This document shows, in pieces, positions 27,274 through 34,990 of a DNA stretch of 43,899 nt. The stretch's first letter is position 1. Every line of letters starts with the position of its first letter. The translations under genes and the position numbers were made by a program. The stretch comes from DATLZB01 sp035574175 (GTDB taxonomy: Bacteria; Pseudomonadota; Alphaproteobacteria; Rhizobiales; Hyphomicrobiaceae): positions 1-43,899 of the forward strand of contig DATLZB010000016.1 of assembly GCA_035574175.1 (NCBI GenBank), in the 5' to 3' direction. Under the pieces are notes generated by a model. That model did not search any database. It worked only from the letters and a program-made list of their open reading frames with translations, and was not told the origin of the DNA.

Positions 27274-27305
27274 GCGGTAATACAGTGACCAGCAGGGATG
27301 CTGCG

Positions 27306-27743
27306 ATGAATCTCAAGAGACTGCGCGACATTATCGCCGATGTTGCCGGGATCGTCGGCGCATCGGGAGCTAGGCAGTCTGCCGAGGACGTGAGGGCGCT
27401 CACGCAGGCGCTCGACGGGCCCGACGAGCGTGCGGCCGATGAAGCCATTGATGAGCTTGAGAGCCTCATTTCGCAAGAAGAGCGTTTGAGGCGCGAGGCG
27501 CACATCAAGCGGCTGTTGGAGGCCGGCACCGACAAGTCGTCATTCGAGGCCGTTTTTGCCGAACTGAAGAACGATCGCCGCGTCCTCAAAGAGGACGCAG
27601 ATGCTATCGCGCATGCGTACACGAAGGGCCGAAAGAAATGGCCCAGCCGCAAGGCGGCCCTCGACGCAATCCGCAAGAAGTTCGTCGAGCGAGCGTATCA
27701 GGAAAGCAAAATGCGGATTGTCGAGAAATCCAAGGTCTGGTGA
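27306..27743 (+). CDS. Charged helical protein with the shared N-terminal domain
   Basis: The 145-residue protein starts at the ATG at 27306, with AGGGA about nine bases upstream. An in-frame GTG lies 21 bases earlier, but the gapless match to the preceding small protein begins exactly at this ATG. Residues 1-54 are the shared domain. Residues 55-145 are highly charged and helical (SQEERLRREAHIKRLLEAG, KSSFEAVFAELKNDRRVLKE), ending in a basic segment with KKWPSRKAALDAIRKKF. It may bind nucleic acid or the ATPase, but this is inference only. It is convergent with ychF, 13 bases apart. Confidence 0.68.
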   Translation: MNLKRLRDIIADVAGIVGASGARQSAEDVRALTQALDGPDERAADEAIDELESLISQEERLRREAHIKRLLEAGTDKSSFEAVFAELKNDRRVLKEDADAIAHAYTKGRKKWPSRKAALDAIRKKFVERAYQESKMRIVEKSKVW

Positions 27744-27756
27744 CCTCAGCGACCCC

Positions 27757-28914
27757 TCAATTCGCAAACCGGAACAGCATCACGTCGCCGTCGCGCACCA
27801 CGTAGTCCTTACCCTCGAGCCGCATCTTGCCGGCTTCCTTGGCGCCGACCTCTCCGCCGCAGGCGACGTAGTCCTCATACGAAATGGTCTCCGCACGGAT
27901 GAAGCCACGCTCAAAGTCGGTATGGATGAGGCCCGCCGCCTTGGGTGCTTTGGTGCCCTTTTCCACCGTCCATGCCCGCGCCTCTTTCGGCCCGGCCGTG
28001 AAGAAGGTGATGAGGTCGAGCAGACGGTAGCCTTCCCGGATTACCCGGTTGAGGCCCGGCTCCTCAAGCCCGAGCGCGGCAAGGTATTCGGCGCGGTCCT
28101 CGGGCGGAAGCTGCGCAAGTTCGGCCTCGATCTTGGCCGAGATGACGACGACGGCAGGGGGTCTCGGCCAGGCGCCAGCCGGGCCGGTCGCTCGACCCGG
28201 CGGCGGACCGTGCTCCTTGGCCTGGCGCACCACGTGCTCGGCGACGCGCGCGGAGTAAGCGTTGCCGGTCGCGGCCGAGGCCTCGTCGACGTTGCAAATG
28301 TAGAGCACGCGCTTGGAGGTGAGCAGGTTGAGCGCGCGGAAGGCGGGCTTGTCCTCATCGGCGATCCAGGCCAGCCGCGCCGGCTTGCCCTCGCGCAGGA
28401 AGGCGAGCGCCGTCTGCATCAGCTCAAGCGTCTTTGCCCCCTCCTTGTCGCCGCCGCGCACGCGCTTCTCCAGTGGCTCGATGCGACGCTCTAGGCTCTC
28501 AAGATCGGCCAGCATCAGCTCGGTCTCGACCACCTCGGCGTCGGCCAAGGGATCGACGCGGCCGGCGACGTGCACAACATCCGCATCATCGAAGCAGCGC
28601 AGCACGTAGGCGATGGCATCCACCTCGCGGATGTGGGCGAGGAACTGATTGCCAAGTCCTTCGCCTTTCGAGGCGCCGCGCACGAGGCCCGCAATGTCGA
28701 CGAAAGTGAGCCGCGTCGGCGTGATCTTGGCCGACTTGGCGATCTTCGCCACGGTGTCAAGCCGCGGATCGGGAACCGGCACCTCGCCGACGTTGGGTTC
28801 GATGGTCGAAAACGGATAGTTGGCTGCGGCCGCGGCCGCGGTCTCGGTCAGGGCATTGAAGAGGGTGGACTTGCCAACGTTGGGCAGGCCCACGATTCCG
28901 CATTTGAAGCCCAT
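27757..28914 (-). CDS. ychF: Redox-regulated ATPase YchF (Obg family)
   Basis: YchF is a ribosome-associated P-loop protein that prefers ATP over GTP. The protein has 385 residues. Landmarks are GIVGLPNVGKSTLFNALT (P-loop), FVDIAGLVRGASKGEGLGNQ (G3), and ICNVDEAS, where NxxE replaces the usual NKxD and explains the nucleotide switch. The C-terminus has the TGS-like end EAGKMRLEGKDYVVRDGDV. It is about 20 residues longer than usual because of a Gly/Pro/Ala-rich insert near residues 235-253, just before VVVISAKIEAEL. The rest is regular. The gene is monocistronic as far as can be seen. Confidence 0.96.
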   Translation of the reverse strand: MGFKCGIVGLPNVGKSTLFNALTETAAAAAANYPFSTIEPNVGEVPVPDPRLDTVAKIAKSAKITPTRLTFVDIAGLVRGASKGEGLGNQFLAHIREVDAIAYVLRCFDDADVVHVAGRVDPLADAEVVETELMLADLESLERRIEPLEKRVRGGDKEGAKTLELMQTALAFLREGKPARLAWIADEDKPAFRALNLLTSKRVLYICNVDEASAATGNAYSARVAEHVVRQAKEHGPPPGRATGPAGAWPRPPAVVVISAKIEAELAQLPPEDRAEYLAALGLEEPGLNRVIREGYRLLDLITFFTAGPKEARAWTVEKGTKAPKAAGLIHTDFERGFIRAETISYEDYVACGGEVGAKEAGKMRLEGKDYVVRDGDVMLFRFAN

Positions 28915-29057
28915 GATCGTTGTTCCGCTCCGCCGGAGCGCAGCACAAGCGGCGGCCGTTGCATCGAGTTTCCGCTTGATACACAGATGGGGCGAGAGGG
29001 TCCAGGCGGCGCGCGCGGGCGAGGCGTCGCAGCCGCGGCCTGTCGGAAGGAGTCCCC

Positions 29058-30230
29058 ATGCCGTTCCACATCTTCGGCCGGTCCGTGGCAGGCGCGCCGG
29101 TGGCGAACTTTGCCGGCCGCTGGCTCACCACGTTCGGGCTCATGATCCTGCGCCAGGACGGAGCCGCGGTGTCTGGGACCTATGGCCGTGACGGAACCGG
29201 GTGCACGCTGCGCGGCAGCGTGGAGGGCGACCGCCTGGCGTTCGACTACGAAGAGCCATCGGAGAAAGGGACCGGTACCTTTCGCCTCGTGCGTTACGGC
29301 AAGTTCGTGGGGGAATACCTTGCCCAAGGTGCGGCCGGCCCGCTGCCTTGGAACGGCGAGCGCGACTTCGACGGCCTGTGGGACACCTCTTTCGGCCGCA
29401 TGCGCCTGATCCAGGCGGACGCCGGCGTGACAGGCCTCTATGGCGGCTTGGGGCCATCAACGATCGAGGGGCGCCTGGAACAGGGCAAGCTCGTATTCCA
29501 ATACGAGGAGCCGGCCGCGCGCGGCGAAGGCTGGTTTGAGCTCGACGCCGAACAGTCGAGCTTCGGCGGCAGATGGCGCCCCGAGGGAGAGCGCGAATGG
29601 CGCGAGTGGCGGGGCCATCGGGTGCGGCCGGTGCAAGGCTTGCACTGGCTGGTGGTGCTCGAATCCCACTGGCAGCCGACGCTCGAAGAGCCTGAGTTCG
29701 CCTTCGGCAACATGCTGCGCGAGCTGTTCGCGCGGCTACCGCACGTCAAGGTGCGCCAGCGCTATTTCCAGGACGAGGCGAGCCTGCTCCACTGGTGTCG
29801 GGAGCTCGCCTATCTCGCCGAGCCGGTCGTGCTCGTCATCGCCAGTCACGGCAAGGAAGACGGCCTGCACGTCAACGGGCGCATCATCGACACGGCGCGC
29901 ATCATCGATGGCCTCAAGCTGTCCGAGAGCCTGAAGCTGCTGCACTTCTCCTCCTGCCTCGTCGGCCAGGACCACAAGTTGGCGTTGGCCGGTGCGCCGT
30001 TCCCCGTTTCGGGCTATAGAACCAGCGTCGATTGGGCCCAAAGCGCCCTCATCGAGTTCATCTTCCTCGACATGATTCTGGGCAAGGGGCTCGCCCCCGC
30101 GCCGGCCGCCAAACAGCTCAGGCGCCTGGTTCGCTTCGCTGGCGAGGAGGTCATCCCTGGCTCGCCCTATCCTCCCGCCAGCTTCCGTTTCTTCGACCCC
30201 GCGCAGGCGACTGGGAGCAGCGAGGCCTGA
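29058..30230 (+). CDS. Caspase-fold-like protein with duplicated N-terminal beta domain
   Basis: The 390-residue protein was not recognised as a named family. Residues 18-78 and 104-163 are a tandem repeat: both contain W-x-T-x-FG, then V-x-G-x-YG, and both end in YEEP-x-x-x-G-x-G-x-F. They look like small beta domains. From about residue 195 comes an alpha/beta domain with VVLVIASHGKEDGLHVNG, giving His264, and LKLLHFSSCLVGQD, giving Cys300. A His-Gly and a Cys, each after a hydrophobic strand, is the arrangement of clan CD proteases (caspase, CHAT, gingipain). The placement suggests a protease, but substrate and biology are unknown. No signal peptide is seen. The start ATG at 29058 has AAGGAG eight bases upstream. 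Confidence 0.75.
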   Translation: MPFHIFGRSVAGAPVANFAGRWLTTFGLMILRQDGAAVSGTYGRDGTGCTLRGSVEGDRLAFDYEEPSEKGTGTFRLVRYGKFVGEYLAQGAAGPLPWNGERDFDGLWDTSFGRMRLIQADAGVTGLYGGLGPSTIEGRLEQGKLVFQYEEPAARGEGWFELDAEQSSFGGRWRPEGEREWREWRGHRVRPVQGLHWLVVLESHWQPTLEEPEFAFGNMLRELFARLPHVKVRQRYFQDEASLLHWCRELAYLAEPVVLVIASHGKEDGLHVNGRIIDTARIIDGLKLSESLKLLHFSSCLVGQDHKLALAGAPFPVSGYRTSVDWAQSALIEFIFLDMILGKGLAPAPAAKQLRRLVRFAGEEVIPGSPYPPASFRFFDPAQATGSSEA

Positions 30231-30342
30231 GCCGACCCAAGGCGGAGGTCGTAAGCGCCGGCTGGTAGACAGGCGGGCGCGGCTGGTCGAGAATCAGTGC
30301 CAAAGCGCAAAGTGCCCATGCGGTCGGACCGGGAGGAAATCC

Positions 30343-32313
30343 ATGAGCCGCTATCATGAGGTGTATGCGAGCTGGCAGCGCGACCCGCAAGCGTTCTGGG
30401 CCGAGGCCGCCGGAGCCATTAACTGGTATCGCCCCTGGGACAAGGTGTTCGACCCGCAGGCAGGCACCTATGGCCGCTGGTTCGTCGGCGCGGAGTGCAA
30501 CACCGCCTACAATTGCCTCGACCGGCACGTGGAGAGCGGTCGGGGCGGCCAGAAAGCGCTGATCTACGACAGTCCCGTCACCAAGTCGCAGCGCTGTTTC
30601 AGCTACGCGGAGCTTACCGAAGAGGTCGCCACCTTCGCCGCCGTGCTGGAGGAGCTCGGGGCGAAGAAAGGCGACCGGGTGGTGGTCTACATGCCGATGG
30701 TCCCGGAAGCGGTCATCGCCATGCTCGCCTGCGCCAGGATCGGTGCCGTCCACTCGGTGGTGTTCGGCGGATTTGCGGCCCCCGAGCTTGCCACCCGCAT
30801 CAACGATGCGAGGCCCGTCATCGTCGTCTCCGCCTCGTGCGGGATCGAGCCGTCCGGCGCCGTCGCTTACAAACCGTTGCTCGACAAGGCCATCGAACTT
30901 TCCCAACACAAGCCCGCGCACTGTATCATCCTGCAGCGGCCGATGGTCACCGCCAACCTGCTGGCAGGGCGGGATCACGACTGGGCAGCCTTGGTAAGGC
31001 AAGCCAGAGCAGCTGGCCGCAAGGCCGCCTGCGTGGCAGTAGCGGCAACCGATCCGCTCTACATCCTCTACACCTCCGGCACCACCGGCATGCCGAAAGG
31101 CGTGGTGCGCGACAACGGCGGCCATATGGTCGCGCTCAAGTGGTCGATGCCTCACCTCTACGGTGTGGCGCCGGGCGAGGTGTACTGGGCCGCCTCCGAC
31201 GTCGGCTGGGTGGTGGGGCACTCCTACATCGTCTACGCGCCGCTTCTCCACGGCTGCACCACGATCCTCTACGAAGGCAAGCCGGTCGGAACACCCGATG
31301 CCGGCGCCTTCTGGCGGGTCATTGCCGAGCACAAGGTGGCAGTGCTGTTCACCGCGCCCACCGCCTTCCGCGCCATCAAGAAGGAGGACCCGCAGGGGCT
31401 GCTCATCAGCAAGTACGACCTCAGCGGGTTCCGCACGCTATTTCTAGCAGGCGAGCGGGCCGATCCAGAGACGCTGAAATGGGCAGAGGCCAAACTCGGC
31501 GTGCCGGTCATCGACCACTGGTGGCAGACAGAGACGGGGTGGGCAATCTGCGGCAACCCGGTGGGGCTCGGGACGCTCCCCGTCAAGCACGGCTCGCCGA
31601 CGGTGCCCATGCCCGGCTACGAACTGCAGGTGCTCAACGATAAATGCGAGCCGGTTGCGCCGGGCGAGACCGGAACGCTCGCCATCAAGCTGCCGCTGCC
31701 GCCCTCGTGCCTGCCGACGCTGTGGAACAATGACGCCCGCTTCCGGCAGAGCTACCTCTCCGAGTTCCCCGGCTACTACACGACCTCCGATGCCGGGTAT
31801 CGCGATGCCGACGGCTACGTGTTCGTCATGGCGCGCACCGACGACGTGATCAACGTCGCCGGGCACCGGCTGTCGACCGGCCAGATGGAGGAGGTGATCG
31901 CCCGCCACAAGGACGTGGCCGAGTGCGCCGTGATCGGGGTCGCTGACGAGCTCAAAGGCCAGGTACCCGTCGGCTTCATCGTGCTCAACGCCGGCGTCAA
32001 CCGTCCGCCGACCGAGATCGAGGCCGAGGTGGTCAAGCTCGTGCGCGAGGGAATAGGGCCAGTCGCCGCGCTCAAGAACGTCATGGTGGTCAAGCGTCTG
32101 CCCAAGACCCGATCGGGCAAGATCCTGCGCGGCACCATGCGGCGGATCGCCGACGGGGAGCCGTGGACTATGCCGCCCACCATCGACGACCCCGCCATCC
32201 TCGACGAGATCGGTGACGTCTTGAAGAGCCGTGGGCTCGCTGGGAGCAAGAAACGGGCGAACTGGATCAGGGCGCTCACGCCCTGGCGCTGGGGCGCGCC
32301 GACACGGCCGTGA
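30343..32313 (+). CDS. prpE: Propionyl-CoA synthetase (acyl-CoA synthetase)
   Basis: The enzyme activates propionate, or a related short acid, with ATP and CoA. It has 656 residues, normal for AMP-forming acyl-CoA synthetases of the PrpE/Acs type. The opening INWYRPWDKVFDP and AECNTAYNCLDRHV is characteristic of PrpE. The P-loop-like motif is YTSGTTGMPKGVVRDNGGH, later VIDHWWQTETGW, and the hinge and core motif YYTTSDAGYRDADG. The C-terminal lysine that is often acetylated lies in KTRSGKILRGTMRRI. GGGAGG precedes the ATG. Its 3' end overlaps the convergent GST gene by 38 bases. No methylcitrate-cycle genes are adjacent. Confidence 0.93.
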   Translation: MSRYHEVYASWQRDPQAFWAEAAGAINWYRPWDKVFDPQAGTYGRWFVGAECNTAYNCLDRHVESGRGGQKALIYDSPVTKSQRCFSYAELTEEVATFAAVLEELGAKKGDRVVVYMPMVPEAVIAMLACARIGAVHSVVFGGFAAPELATRINDARPVIVVSASCGIEPSGAVAYKPLLDKAIELSQHKPAHCIILQRPMVTANLLAGRDHDWAALVRQARAAGRKAACVAVAATDPLYILYTSGTTGMPKGVVRDNGGHMVALKWSMPHLYGVAPGEVYWAASDVGWVVGHSYIVYAPLLHGCTTILYEGKPVGTPDAGAFWRVIAEHKVAVLFTAPTAFRAIKKEDPQGLLISKYDLSGFRTLFLAGERADPETLKWAEAKLGVPVIDHWWQTETGWAICGNPVGLGTLPVKHGSPTVPMPGYELQVLNDKCEPVAPGETGTLAIKLPLPPSCLPTLWNNDARFRQSYLSEFPGYYTTSDAGYRDADGYVFVMARTDDVINVAGHRLSTGQMEEVIARHKDVAECAVIGVADELKGQVPVGFIVLNAGVNRPPTEIEAEVVKLVREGIGPVAALKNVMVVKRLPKTRSGKILRGTMRRIADGEPWTMPPTIDDPAILDEIGDVLKSRGLAGSKKRANWIRALTPWRWGAPTRP

Positions 32314-32905
32314 ACCAGCGCCTGAGGTTGGCCGCGGTTTCCGGGATCTCGACCTTGATCAGCTTGGCGAAGTCGACTGTCACCATCATGGTGATGTCGA
32401 CGATGGTGAAGCGGCCCGCTGCGATCCACTCGTTGTCGGCAAGGCGCTTGTCGATGAGTTCGTACAAGCGCTGGACACGGATGCGACCGCGCTCGGCGAG
32501 CGCCGGGATCTGCTCGTAGGAGTCGGCGCCGGTCAGCGCGCGGCCCTTGAAGCTGCGGGCGAAATTGCGCAGTCCCTCCATGGCGGCATAGAGGCCCTCG
32601 CGCTCGACGCGCCGCTGCCAGCACAGAATTACGGCCTTCTCCTCCGCACTCCGGCCGAGCAGGGAGGGCTCCGGCTGCAGCTCCTCGAAATAGACGCAGA
32701 TGGCGAAGGAATCGTCGATGCGCACACCGTTGTCGAGCTCGAGGACCGGGATCGTGCCCTCGGGATTGATCTTGCGGAAGGCGGGTTGCAACTGCTCGCC
32801 GGTGCGCATGTCGATCTCCACGATCGGCACGCTCAAGCCCTTCTCGGCGAGAAAGATGCGGACCCGTCTCGGATTGGGGGCGATCTCGGAGCTGTAGAGT
32901 TTCAT
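32276..32905 (-). CDS. Glutathione S-transferase
   Basis: The cytosolic GST has 209 residues from the ATG at 32905. The N-terminal thioredoxin-like domain shows MKLYSSEIAPNPRRVRIFLAEKGL, with a Ser pair near residue 5 as the likely catalytic or glutathione-activating position, and the cis-proline motif EGTIPVLEL. DDSFAICVYFEE contacts glutathione. The helical C-terminal domain includes WIAAGRFTIVDITMMVTVDF, the N-capping box (TIVD) of the family. The substrate is unknown. The gene ends inside the 3' end of prpE on the opposite strand. It precedes the DUF1013 gene's stop by 26 bases but is read in the same direction, so the two may be one operon. Confidence 0.9.
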   Translation of the reverse strand: MKLYSSEIAPNPRRVRIFLAEKGLSVPIVEIDMRTGEQLQPAFRKINPEGTIPVLELDNGVRIDDSFAICVYFEELQPEPSLLGRSAEEKAVILCWQRRVEREGLYAAMEGLRNFARSFKGRALTGADSYEQIPALAERGRIRVQRLYELIDKRLADNEWIAAGRFTIVDITMMVTVDFAKLIKVEIPETAANLRRWFTAVSARPSARA

Positions 32906-32931
32906 TGTGGCCCTGGCCAATATGGCCCCGT

Positions 32932-33690
32932 CTAGTCTTCCTTCTTCTCTTCGTCCGGCTTGGGCTCGTCGCCCGACAGCTCCTGCAGCCTAGCGAGCAC
33001 GCGCGCCTCTTCCTCCTCGAGCGTCTCCTCGCGCTCGGCCGTGGCAGGCTCCGGCTGCCGCGGTGCGGGCTCGACCGTGGGCGGTGCGGTCGTCTCGGAA
33101 GCCGGCAGCAGCGTGCCGGCCTTCTCCTGCGTCTTGGCGGCGGCCGCGCGCTCCCTCTCGACGCGCTTTGCCGCCTTCTTCACCTCGGCATCGAGATCGA
33201 TCTGCGTGCACAGGCCGAGCGTCACCGGATCCTGCGGCACCAAGTTGGGCGAGTTCCAGTGAGTACGGTCGCGAATCTGGGCGATGGTCGGCTTGGTGGT
33301 GCCGACGAGGCGCATGATCTGGCTGTCCTTCAACTCGGGATGGTTGCGCAGCAGCCAAAGCACGGCGTTGGGCCGGTCATGGCGACGCGAGACAGGGGTG
33401 TAGCGGGGCCCGCGCTTGGACTTGACCTGCGGTATCTCGACCTTGGATTCGGCCAGCTTCAGGCGGTAAGCGGGGTCCGCCTCGGCCCGCGCGATCTCCT
33501 CGCGCGTGAGCTGGCCCGAAGAGATCGGGTCCATGCCCTTGATGCCGGCGGCGACGTCGCCGTCGGCGATGCCCTTTACCTCGAGCAGGTGCATGCCGCA
33601 AAAATCGGCGATCTGCTCGAACGTCAACGAGGTGTTCTCGACGAGCCAGGCCGCGGTCGCCTTCGGCATCAAGGGTCGGCGATCACTCAT
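32932..33690 (-). CDS. DUF1013 cell-cycle regulator, TrcR-type
   Basis: The protein has 252 residues from the ATG at 33690; the open frame runs further upstream without family sequence. DUF1013 proteins are nearly restricted to Alphaproteobacteria and include TrcR of Caulobacter, linked to cell-cycle transcription. The core is clear: PLMPKATAAWLVENTSLTFEQIADFCG looks like a helix-turn-helix, followed by HLLEVKGIADGDVA and GMDPISSGQLTREEI. RPNAVLWLLRNHPELKDSQI and LVGTTKPTIAQIRDRTHWN follow. The last 80 residues are low-complexity Ala, Glu and Pro with an acidic end. Likely an essential housekeeping gene that marks the edge of the core chromosome before the CRISPR island. Confidence 0.9.
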   Translation of the reverse strand: MSDRRPLMPKATAAWLVENTSLTFEQIADFCGMHLLEVKGIADGDVAAGIKGMDPISSGQLTREEIARAEADPAYRLKLAESKVEIPQVKSKRGPRYTPVSRRHDRPNAVLWLLRNHPELKDSQIMRLVGTTKPTIAQIRDRTHWNSPNLVPQDPVTLGLCTQIDLDAEVKKAAKRVERERAAAAKTQEKAGTLLPASETTAPPTVEPAPRQPEPATAEREETLEEEEARVLARLQELSGDEPKPDEEKKED

Positions 33691-33909
33691 GGTGTGCTTG
33701 CTCCGGGACCTTCGCGAAACCGGTCGGAGGTCCAATGGTTTGGATTGTTTCGGAAGAACGCAAGATATAGGAGCCGCGGGCCGAGCGCGCAACAAGCAAG
33801 CTCGGGGCGGCGGATAGGTCGCGGGTTTTCTGCAGGGGCCAGGCGCGCTTGCGGCCGCTTCCGGGGCCGAATATGTTCCAGACCCGGCGCGCCTTCCGGG
33901 AATGCGCCT

Positions 33910-33984
33910 TGGGGCGTAGCCAAGTGGTAAGGCAGCGGATTTTGGTTCCGCCATTCCCAGGTTCGAATCCTGGCGCCCCAGCCA
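33910..33984 (+). tRNA. tRNA-Gln (anticodon TTG)
   Basis: The 75 bases fold as a cloverleaf with CCA encoded. The acceptor stem TGGGGCG pairs with CGCCCCA, D-arm residues AGCCAAGTGGTAAGGC follow, and the anticodon stem GCGGA/TCCGC encloses the loop TTTTGGT with anticodon TTG, which reads CAA. The T-arm contains GGTTCGAATCC. tRNA genes are common integration sites. This one lies at the boundary of the CRISPR-Cas island, but no second copy of its 3' end and no integrase are visible in the window. Confidence 0.97.
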
Positions 33985-34163
33985 ATCGGGCCCCGACCCG
34001 CGTCCAACCACTTGCGGAAGACCGGCACCGTGGTTCGGTGGAGGCCGATGGGATCCACGATCACGCGCACGCCGGCCTGGCGATGTGGCGGCCAAGGCGC
34101 TCGGCTCCGATCCCGTTTCGCACGTTTAGCGCGCGACTTGAAACGCTACCGGATCGTGTGCGG

Positions 34164-34958
34164 CTAGGCCAGTGCCGCGAACAGCCCTAAGCCGATGTGG
34201 CGGCCGGCCCCGATCGCGACCGGCCCCGGCACCTCTTCCGAAAAGGTGATGATCGCGTGCGTGCGGGGGAACTCCTTGAGGTAGGCGGGCACGCGATAGG
34301 CGCGCGCCATCTCCGCGCCCGGGAACACCGGCTCGCGCTGCAGGCTGATTTCGGCGACCGGCGTCGTGTAACCCGCCTGCGCCAGCCCTTTGAGCACCAG
34401 CGCATGCGCCTTGCGCATGCGAAAGTCGTCGCGCCCGGGCAGCACCAGCGGCGTGACCGAGCCGAAGGTGTGGGCCTTGCGCAGGTAACGCAGCGTCACC
34501 CCATCGCCGGAGGGATCGATCGCGCGCAGGTCGGCTCGCCACTTCCGCTCGCCATTTTCATCCTGGCCTTCTGCATAAAGCGAGGCGCCGGCAAGCCGCC
34601 GCGCGATGCCTTGCGCCTTGCCGCCTCCGCCGCCCAACGGTTCGGCAAGCAGCACGCGGCGGATGCGGCCGTCGCGGCCCTTGGGCGCGATCGTCGGCAG
34701 CGGCAGATAGGAGAAGCGGTCGTTCTTGGCCTCGGCATTCTCCCCGTGGCCGCAGACGAAGCGCTCGATGAAATCGGCATCGAGCTTCATCGCCTTGGCG
34801 CGCTCATGCGCGGCGTGGCGCAGCCAGGCGGCAACCTTGATCGCCTCGCGCGGATCGAAGGAGCGATAGGCGCCGTCATTGTCCACCAAGGAAAAAGCAT
34901 GCACGGGCCGGTGGCGGTCCTCAGCGCGGCGGAGATGAGGAGATGCCATCGGCCGCAC
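34164..34958 (-). CDS. csb2: C-terminal (Cas6-like) half of type I-U Csb2 (Cas5u6u)
   Basis: Csb2 of type I-U (I-G) is a Cas5-Cas6 fusion of roughly 450-550 residues; only about 264 C-terminal residues are here, open from a GTG at 34958 (or ATG 34949) behind AAGGAG. The recognisable Csb2 parts are SFDPREAIKVAAWLRHAA, RFVCGHGENAE, FSYLPLPTI, GRIRRVLLAEPLGG, and HTFGSVTPLVLPGRDD. The RAMP glycine-rich end is AIGAGRHIGLGLF. The Cas5-like N-terminal half is absent. The gene starts 32 bases after the stop of the I-C-like cas3, so it lies at the distal end of that operon. Because the Cas6-like part is kept whole and has its own ribosome site, it may still process crRNA. It could instead be a remnant. 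Confidence 0.8.
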   Translation of the reverse strand: MRPMASPHLRRAEDRHRPVHAFSLVDNDGAYRSFDPREAIKVAAWLRHAAHERAKAMKLDADFIERFVCGHGENAEAKNDRFSYLPLPTIAPKGRDGRIRRVLLAEPLGGGGGKAQGIARRLAGASLYAEGQDENGERKWRADLRAIDPSGDGVTLRYLRKAHTFGSVTPLVLPGRDDFRMRKAHALVLKGLAQAGYTTPVAEISLQREPVFPGAEMARAYRVPAYLKEFPRTHAIITFSEEVPGPVAIGAGRHIGLGLFAALA

Positions 34959-34990
34959 CGCTCAACGCTCCTTCAAGGGTATCCAACCAG

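Noticed and set aside
33910..33984. tRNA-Gln 3' end as an attachment site with a second copy in the window
   Set aside because: I searched by eye for a repeat of its last bases near 41-44 kb and at the cassette edges and found none, and no integrase gene is present.
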